From JBBTYZ01 sp038061595 (GTDB lineage Bacteria > Patescibacteriota > Minisyncoccia > UBA6257 > GWB1-50-10), in NCBI GenBank assembly GCA_038061595.1, contig JBBTYZ010000036.1, positions 1 through 9,254 on the forward strand: a stretch of DNA of 9,254 bases, written 5' to 3'. The notes under the pieces were generated by a model that was not told the origin of the DNA, ran no database searches, and was given only the letters and a program-made list of their open reading frames with translations. The position numbers and the translations under genes are program-made. Shown in pieces: positions 5,229 through 9,254 of this stretch. Numbering within the stretch: position 1 is the stretch's first letter; each line of letters opens with the position of its first letter.

Positions 5229-5639
5229 CTAATATTCCTCTTCGGATATAGTTTTTAACGTCGTGCCGTTTATAGTGAGCCTTACATTGGTGTTTTTATT
5301 GCTTACGGTAGAGGTGGCTTGGATTATCTTGTTTGGTCCCTGCGTTTGAATAGGTAATATATAACAACTAGAACTCGCTATAGCCTTAAGTTCTCCCCCT
5401 GCGTAAGAACTATTAAGTGATATTTGAAGGCGGGCATACTCTAAACACCCACGAGCGACTTCGCGCGAAATACTTTTCATCTCGGCATTCTCCGTATCAA
5501 ACCGCCCCAGAAAATTACTACTTGAAAACACAAGCGCAATAACTGTTAAGATGGCAGTTATAATAATCGCACTTATTATCGCTATATAACCCCGCCTGCC
5601 CAAGGGCAGGCTTCTCTCTTTTTTATTGTGATAATGCAT
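5229..5639 (-). CDS. PilX-like minor pilin-related membrane protein
   Basis: A 136-residue protein with a basic N-terminal stretch of 16 residues, then G17-Y-I-A-I-I and a long hydrophobic helix (18-40), an amphipathic continuation (FDTENAEMKSISREVARGC) and a small head with two cysteines (C60 region and C82 region). This layout resembles PilX-type minor pilins or class-III-like prepilins of other candidate phyla. Position +5 after the Gly is Ile, not Glu, so it may be processed but cannot make the usual Glu5-N-terminus contact. The start ATG at 5637-5639 overlaps the upstream PilW-like gene by 17 bases. Codons 10-16 coincide with a GC-rich 18-bp palindrome that lengthens the leader. Its probable role is as a low-abundance initiator or accessory subunit of the pilus. 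Confidence 0.7.
   Translation of the reverse strand: MHYHNKKERSLPLGRRGYIAIISAIIITAILTVIALVFSSSNFLGRFDTENAEMKSISREVARGCLEYARLQISLNSSYAGGELKAIASSSCYILPIQTQGPNKIIQATSTVSNKNTNVRLTINGTTLKTISEEEY
5594..5611. repeat. 18-bp GC-rich palindrome inside the PilX-like leader
   Basis: GCCTGCCC and GGGCAGGC form a perfect 8-bp inverted repeat around an AA centre. It has 14 of 18 G or C within AT-rich surroundings and is exactly six codons long, so it keeps the reading frame. It looks like an inserted small palindromic repeat rather than ordinary coding sequence, but only one copy is in the window. Confidence 0.7.
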
Positions 5640-6114
5640 AAAAAAATGTACTTGTTGAAACCAAGTTGGGATATATAGAACTTTCCAATGATAGAGATAT
5701 TTTTAGAGTAGATGTCGATTGGTTATTTGAGAAATTTTGAATCCAAAAATTTTTTACCTTAACCCTATTATTCGTAATTGAAGCAGAAGCCATACTACCA
5801 GTTTTAAGTATAATTTCACCAGTCGCGCTCGCAAATGTAAATATCGAAGGGTTGAGAGTAGATGAAACAACGCTAATCTGTAGACGACTCGAAGAACTAT
5901 TTGCAATAGGCGCAACGACATTTGTCGCACCAGCAACAATCCAAGAAAGTTTCTGTTCGACGAACTCTTGGTTTGCGATTAGTTCGTTTCTCTCAAGCAA
6001 TGTATCAGTCGTACCCAGAATACTGCTTATAAAAGCGAACGTCGCGCCTAAAAATATTGCTAGAAGCGCTGAATATATCAAAACTTCGATTATTGTAAAA
6101 CCGTCTCGTCTCAT
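5623..6114 (-). CDS. PilW/PulJ-like minor prepilin
   Basis: A 163-residue prepilin with a very short leader, MRRDG, and F6-T-I-I-E10, giving the standard cleavage site after G5 and Glu at +5. The hydrophobic helix runs to about residue 34, followed by an amphipathic segment (LLERNELIANQEFVEQKL) and a beta-rich head with many Ser/Thr pairs and no cysteine. N-terminal pattern, length and position fit the PilW/PulJ class of minor pilins that help start fibre assembly, though that class is recognised mainly by context. Its ATG shares an ATGA with the stop of the propeller gene (4-base overlap), and its 3' end overlaps the PilX-like gene, so all three are translationally coupled. Confidence 0.82.
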   Translation of the reverse strand: MRRDGFTIIEVLIYSALLAIFLGATFAFISSILGTTDTLLERNELIANQEFVEQKLSWIVAGATNVVAPIANSSSSRLQISVVSSTLNPSIFTFASATGEIILKTGSMASASITNNRVKVKNFWIQNFSNNQSTSTLKISLSLESSIYPNLVSTSTFFYALSQ

Positions 6115-7544
6115 TGTGATGTAATAATTCTTAAAGCATCGTTGGATCTCACCGCCACATAAACCAAATTGTCTTCATAATCCACAGCAGTCGCCACCTG
6201 GGAAAAGTTAAATGAGCTCCACAACGTAGGATTAGACGAAGAGGAGATGTTCCAAACCTGAAATTCTTTGTTAGAGTCTGATGTTCCCAGAAAAGCCAAA
6301 TTATCCCGTATCCTCAAATCATTTAAATCAACCGAGATATCTTTAGACACGAGCAAAGCCGGTGAAGCCTGATTAGAGATATTGAAAATATCAAATTCTT
6401 TATTAGAACCACTTGCCCGCCCGAAATAAAGTTTGGTGTCCACCGGATAAGCCGTCAAACCGTTAGCGCCCCCAGAAATATCATAAAAACCACTCTCGGT
6501 TATAGCCGCGGGATTGCTTACATCCAGAACTAGCAATTCTTTGCTATCAATAGCGGTTGCGAGATAGGCTGTATCACCGCTAACAAAAATCGAGTTTACA
6601 TCAGCGCCAATCTCGTAACTACCCAGAACAACCGGAGCAGAAGGAGCAGAAACATCAATGACATAAAATTCCCGACTAGCATTTTGCTCCATTCCAAAAT
6701 AAATCTTATTGCCTTTATAAAAAATACTGATCCCCCCCTCGCTTCCGCTAAAAGTTGATGATGTCACCAATACTGGATTAGATATATTGCTTACACTTAT
6801 AATCTGAAGCTGATTCTTAGTATCGTCATTGGCAACATAAGCATAATTGCCGGCGACATCTACCGCATTTAAACCCGGTCCGGTATTTAAACTGGACGCA
6901 ATGGAAGGACTTTGTCCATTCGTAGCGTTAACTATGAAAAAATCTGGCTTTGCGGCCGAAGAGGCCTTAGACGACATATAAACTATTTTGTTTATCACAT
7001 CCAAGTCGGTCGCCGAATTGCCCGGACCCAAATCTACAGAACCTAAAGTTTTAGGATTCTGCCAGTCGCCAGTTGTCCCACCACCACCAGTATCTCCGCC
7101 AGTATCCTGAACAACGGTCCAATTCGTTATCATAGTAACCAGCTCTACACTCAAATTCCTCAACGGATCTGGAGACCAACTCACCGTACTTTTTATCTCC
7201 CTTTGATTCGTGCCAACGGTTTTCACATTTATTCTTCGGGTAAACAGGTTTAAGGATATGTCTGAGGTAGAAGAAAACTGCCAAGTGCCGGAGGCAAAAA
7301 CAAGTCCGTAATTGCCATCGCTAATTACGCTCCAATTATTTTTCACTATTCGGCTCGCGCCGCTCACGCCCTCACTCGCAAGAGATTTGGCGGTTGAAGC
7401 ATTGTCTCTATCTAAGAGCATGAGTTGACCTCCGTATACCAATACGACTGCAGAACCCAAACCCAAAACTATCAAAGCTAAGCCTATAAGTATCTCTATT
7501 AAACTTTGCCCATTTCGATTTTTCATTAATTTGGAGTCTTTCAT
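6111..7544 (-). CDS. Prepilin fused to a LVIVD-type beta-propeller (candidate pilus-tip protein)
   Basis: A 477-residue two-part protein. Residues 1-146 are a PilV-like prepilin: leader ending at G12, then Q13-S-L-I-E17 with Glu at +5, hydrophobic helix to about 42, and a beta-rich pilin head. A flexible Gly/Thr linker (about 147-159) joins it to about 315 residues with seven repeats of 43-48 residues. Each repeat has the pattern of a hydrophobic strand, a short turn, YVA/YLA/YFG, charged loop, then F/L-x-V/I-x-D/N-I/V-S-x-x-x-x-P, as in LVIVD propeller repeats. The last repeat lacks its outer strand, which the first strand after the linker could supply to close a seven-bladed ring. The ATG at 7542-7544 is eight bases after the previous stop; ATG 7524-7526 is an alternative giving the leader MKNRNG. 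The open frame runs on to 7748, but that part is the upstream gene. Expected role: surface recognition at the pilus tip, comparable in idea to PilY1. Confidence 0.85.
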   Translation of the reverse strand: MKDSKLMKNRNGQSLIEILIGLALIVLGLGSAVVLVYGGQLMLLDRDNASTAKSLASEGVSGASRIVKNNWSVISDGNYGLVFASGTWQFSSTSDISLNLFTRRINVKTVGTNQREIKSTVSWSPDPLRNLSVELVTMITNWTVVQDTGGDTGGGGTTGDWQNPKTLGSVDLGPGNSATDLDVINKIVYMSSKASSAAKPDFFIVNATNGQSPSIASSLNTGPGLNAVDVAGNYAYVANDDTKNQLQIISVSNISNPVLVTSSTFSGSEGGISIFYKGNKIYFGMEQNASREFYVIDVSAPSAPVVLGSYEIGADVNSIFVSGDTAYLATAIDSKELLVLDVSNPAAITESGFYDISGGANGLTAYPVDTKLYFGRASGSNKEFDIFNISNQASPALLVSKDISVDLNDLRIRDNLAFLGTSDSNKEFQVWNISSSSNPTLWSSFNFSQVATAVDYEDNLVYVAVRSNDALRIITSQ

Positions 7545-7552
7545 TAACACTT

Positions 7553-8143
7553 CTAAATTTTTATCTGGAAAACCCCCAAATTGAGTAGATCGACTAGTTT
7601 CCCACCAAACAAAAGCGTGACCAATGCCGATAATAGAAATGGTTTTCCTAGGGTTGTATATATTTCCTTTGAATAGATCCGGCGGAAAACAGAGGTTATA
7701 ACCACGCTGATGAATACGAGCGGCACAAAAATCAATAAATTCGGCCATCCGACAATCAAAGCCGTTAGAAAACCTAGTTCAATCTCCCCTTCTTCAAAAA
7801 ATCTTTCTTTGTGCTTCTTTAGAGATTCTAAAAATATCAAGAACACAAAACTTGCCCCGGCGGTTAAAATTACATTGAACCAAAATCTCTGAAAAATATA
7901 ACCAGAAAAATAACCAGGGGTGGCCAAAAATGACTTTCCTAACTCGTCGTTTATCCAAACATAATATTGCCCAACCGATTTCACGAGGGCATAAAAAATC
8001 CTAAAACCAATAACGGTTATGGTCAGATTCTTAATCGCTTTATTTTTTCGTTGGAAATAAAAAATCACCGCGAGGACAAGGGAGGCGGGGAAAAACACTG
8101 TCGGCGCGTAAATGATAAATGGCTTGATAAAATTACTCACCAT
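7553..8143 (-). CDS. Polytopic membrane protein, degenerate prepilin-peptidase-like (A24)
   Basis: A 196-residue protein with about five or six hydrophobic segments (near 10-30, 40-58, 88-105, 123-132, 136-153, 168-180). By eye, residues 117-188 align with the second half of type IV prepilin peptidases: EEGEIEL (117-123) sits where GxGDxKL is expected, followed by ALIVGWP (128-134), a long hydrophobic helix ending in RR, and KPFLLSALVTLLFG (167-180) in place of the PFGPFLALGALIALLFG-type end. The catalytic Asp of GxGD is Glu120. ATPG (74-77) resembles the T-x-PG after the first catalytic Asp, but the Asp position is Ser71. It also lacks the N-terminal cysteine zinc module. It may be an inactive relative acting in pilin handling; other explanations remain. 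It overlaps the GspH-like gene by seven bases (ATGGTGA) and lies eight bases before the propeller gene. Confidence 0.65.
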   Translation of the reverse strand: MVSNFIKPFIIYAPTVFFPASLVLAVIFYFQRKNKAIKNLTITVIGFRIFYALVKSVGQYYVWINDELGKSFLATPGYFSGYIFQRFWFNVILTAGASFVFLIFLESLKKHKERFFEEGEIELGFLTALIVGWPNLLIFVPLVFISVVITSVFRRIYSKEIYTTLGKPFLLSALVTLLFGGKLVDLLNLGVFQIKI

Positions 8144-8568
8144 AAGATTGTCCCTTCGCTATTTATATTTAGCGTTTGTGAATGCAATGGATTCAAGAGT
8201 GTTATGGTGCTTGTTGCAACGCTTGGCCTTCCTGAAATTGTGGAGAAAACTACCTCGGGCGTACTCGAAACGATTACTCCGGGAGACATGGCATATATTT
8301 CGTCAAACAACTGATCACGACCGGCATAGTTATCGCCCTTAAAAAGAACATATTGCTCCGACTGGAAAGATACGCCAAACCGGCTTTGATAGGTATTGGA
8401 CATTGCTAAACTTTCGGCTCTCCGTAAAACGCTCAAAATGTTTCGGATCTCCGCACCTAAAATATAATTGCGATAACTTTCAATCCCTAAAGGCAAGGTA
8501 AAATAACCGGCAACAATAAACAAAGCCAAAACAATAGTAATTTCTATAAGAGTGAATCCACCTCTCAT
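8137..8568 (-). CDS. GspH/FimT-like prepilin
   Basis: A 143-residue prepilin with the minimal leader MRGG and F5-T-L-I-E9, so the prepilin peptidase site and Glu at +5 are intact. After the hydrophobic helix (to about 27) come an amphipathic helix containing the RRAESLAMSNT segment, typical of GspH/FimT pseudopilins, and a beta-sandwich-like head ending in a short C-terminal strand (TILW). GspH/FimU-type subunits sit in the minor-pilin tip complex and prime assembly. The ATG at 8566-8568 follows the pilC stop by one base and the 3' end overlaps the next gene, which places it firmly in the pilus transcript. The head is poor in charged residues and has no cysteine. Confidence 0.85.
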   Translation of the reverse strand: MRGGFTLIEITIVLALFIVAGYFTLPLGIESYRNYILGAEIRNILSVLRRAESLAMSNTYQSRFGVSFQSEQYVLFKGDNYAGRDQLFDEIYAMSPGVIVSSTPEVVFSTISGRPSVATSTITLLNPLHSQTLNINSEGTILW

Positions 8569-8569
8569 A

Positions 8570-9254
8570 TTATTTTATTTGGATTCCTTGAGTGATTTTA
8601 TATATCGGAGTGATAATAGAGATGGCGACAAAACCCACCACAAGGCCCATTATTAATAACAACATCGGTTCTATTATCGCTGTAATATTTTTAATAACAT
8701 CATCCACCTCGGACTCGTAGTATTCGGAAAGATAAAACAGATTGCTCTCCAAATTTCCGGTATTCTCTCCTATTTGCACCATCCCCGTAAACATTGGGGG
8801 GAAAAGCCGGGGTTCTTTCACGAGATATCTTGCCATTGTTTCTCCGCGTTTCACGCCCTCAATAACTTGATCTATCTGGTAACGATAATAAAGATTGTGA
8901 AATGTTCCTTTTGAAATTTCTAAAGAATCGATTATTGTCATCCCGCTCTTCAAGAGAACGCTCAATGACCTAGTAAAATCGGTCATTGTTAAATTTATTA
9001 TTGTGGTTGAGAGGAAAGGCACTGAAAGCAAAAATTTATCAAAGTAAAAATGCATCTTCTTTATGCTTAAAACAAACTTAACAATGATTACGAATAGTAA
9101 AAATCCTCCAATAACGTAATAGCCGTATTGCTGGATAAAAGTAAGAAGAGCGATTATAAACTTCGTGCTTGCCGGGAGCTCTACTCTTAGACTCACGAAT
9201 ATCGGTAGTATTTTAGGGAAAATAAAAACAGTAAGAAATATTGTTATACCAACG
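8570..9254 (-). CDS. pilC: Type IV pilus inner-membrane platform protein PilC/GspF, C-terminal part (cut by right edge)
   Basis: The visible 227 residues are the C-terminal half or more of a T2SSF-family protein, the polytopic platform that couples the cytoplasmic assembly ATPase to pilin extrusion. Seen in order: a membrane segment leading into FPKILPIF and ELP (visible 12-27), a second membrane segment, then the second T2SSF domain beginning FTRSLSVLLKSGM (93-105) with the GENTGNL motif (162-168), and a last membrane helix after IIEP. The frame is open without a stop to the right edge, and the residues before 9196 match the family, so the GTG at 9194-9196 is internal and not the start. The gene ends one base before the GspH-like gene and heads the visible part of the operon; the ATPases probably lie further upstream. 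Confidence 0.93.
   Translation of the reverse strand, partial: VGITIFLTVFIFPKILPIFVSLRVELPASTKFIIALLTFIQQYGYYVIGGFLLFVIIVKFVLSIKKMHFYFDKFLLSVPFLSTTIINLTMTDFTRSLSVLLKSGMTIIDSLEISKGTFHNLYYRYQIDQVIEGVKRGETMARYLVKEPRLFPPMFTGMVQIGENTGNLESNLFYLSEYYESEVDDVIKNITAIIEPMLLLIMGLVVGFVAISIITPIYKITQGIQIK

Noticed and set aside
6111..7067. Tandem DNA repeat array suggested by the repeated protein segments of the propeller.
   Set aside because: The similarity is at the protein level only; I see no repeated nucleotide units, so this is an old diverged domain repeat.
7545..7748. In-frame extension of the prepilin-propeller gene by 68 codons upstream.
   Set aside because: It overlaps the well-supported membrane protein gene in another frame, and the prepilin leader needs to be short and directly before G12-Q13.
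9194..9196. GTG that could serve as the start of the pilC fragment.
   Set aside because: The frame stays open to the window edge and the upstream residues (FPKILPIF) match the family, so the gene simply continues outside.

Overview
The window looks like a piece of a small, AT-rich bacterial chromosome, most likely from the Candidate Phyla Radiation (Patescibacteria, Parcubacteria-like). The reasons are the Ser/Thr-rich prepilins, a short gamma-only DnaX, tightly overlapping genes, weak or absent Shine-Dalgarno sequences with promoters sitting directly on start codons, and a membrane-anchored DUF4015-type hydrolase. The lineage is inferred from gene style; there is no rRNA or marker alignment in the window.

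Layout, left to right. (1) 1-514, minus strand: the N-terminus of the YchF ATPase, cut by the left edge, preceded by a stand-alone response-regulator receiver domain whose extended -10 box lies directly before its ATG. (2) 591-1479, plus strand: a self-contained, GC-rich cassette with a near-consensus sigma70 promoter, strong ribosome binding site, secreted N-acetylmuramoyl-L-alanine amidase and rho-independent terminator. (3) 1487-3445, minus strand: a three-gene unit made of a membrane-anchored DUF4015 putative glycoside hydrolase, a PEBP (YbhB/YbcL) protein and a small DUF4258-like protein. (4) 3520-4646, plus strand: dnaX, divergent from that unit across an intergenic region with a 17-bp inverted repeat, probably leaderless, and ending in a terminator that overlaps its last codons. 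(5) 4664-9254, minus strand: a type IV pilus / type II secretion-like gene cluster.

The pilus cluster is transcribed right to left: pilC (inner-membrane platform, 5' end outside the window), a GspH/FimT-type prepilin, a polytopic membrane protein resembling the second half of a prepilin peptidase but lacking the catalytic aspartates, a prepilin fused to a LVIVD-type beta-propeller, a PilW/PulJ-like prepilin, a PilX-like protein without the usual Glu5, and after an 82-bp gap a PulG/PilA-like pilin that is probably the main subunit. Genes from pilC to the PilX-like gene are separated by 1 to 8 bases or overlap by 4 to 17 bases, so they are very probably one translationally coupled transcript. 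The expected assembly is a pilus built on PilC, with minor pilins priming the fibre and the propeller-bearing pilin displayed at or near the tip. The ATPases (PilB/PilT) and alignment proteins are not in the window.

The most interesting items are the prepilin-propeller fusion, the apparent prepilin-peptidase pseudoenzyme inside the pilin operon, the GC-rich amidase cassette, an 18-bp GC-rich palindrome inserted in frame into a pilin leader, and probable leaderless expression of dnaX and the response regulator. No tRNA, rRNA, CRISPR array, transposase or integrase was seen. No stretch longer than 300 bases lacks a gene.
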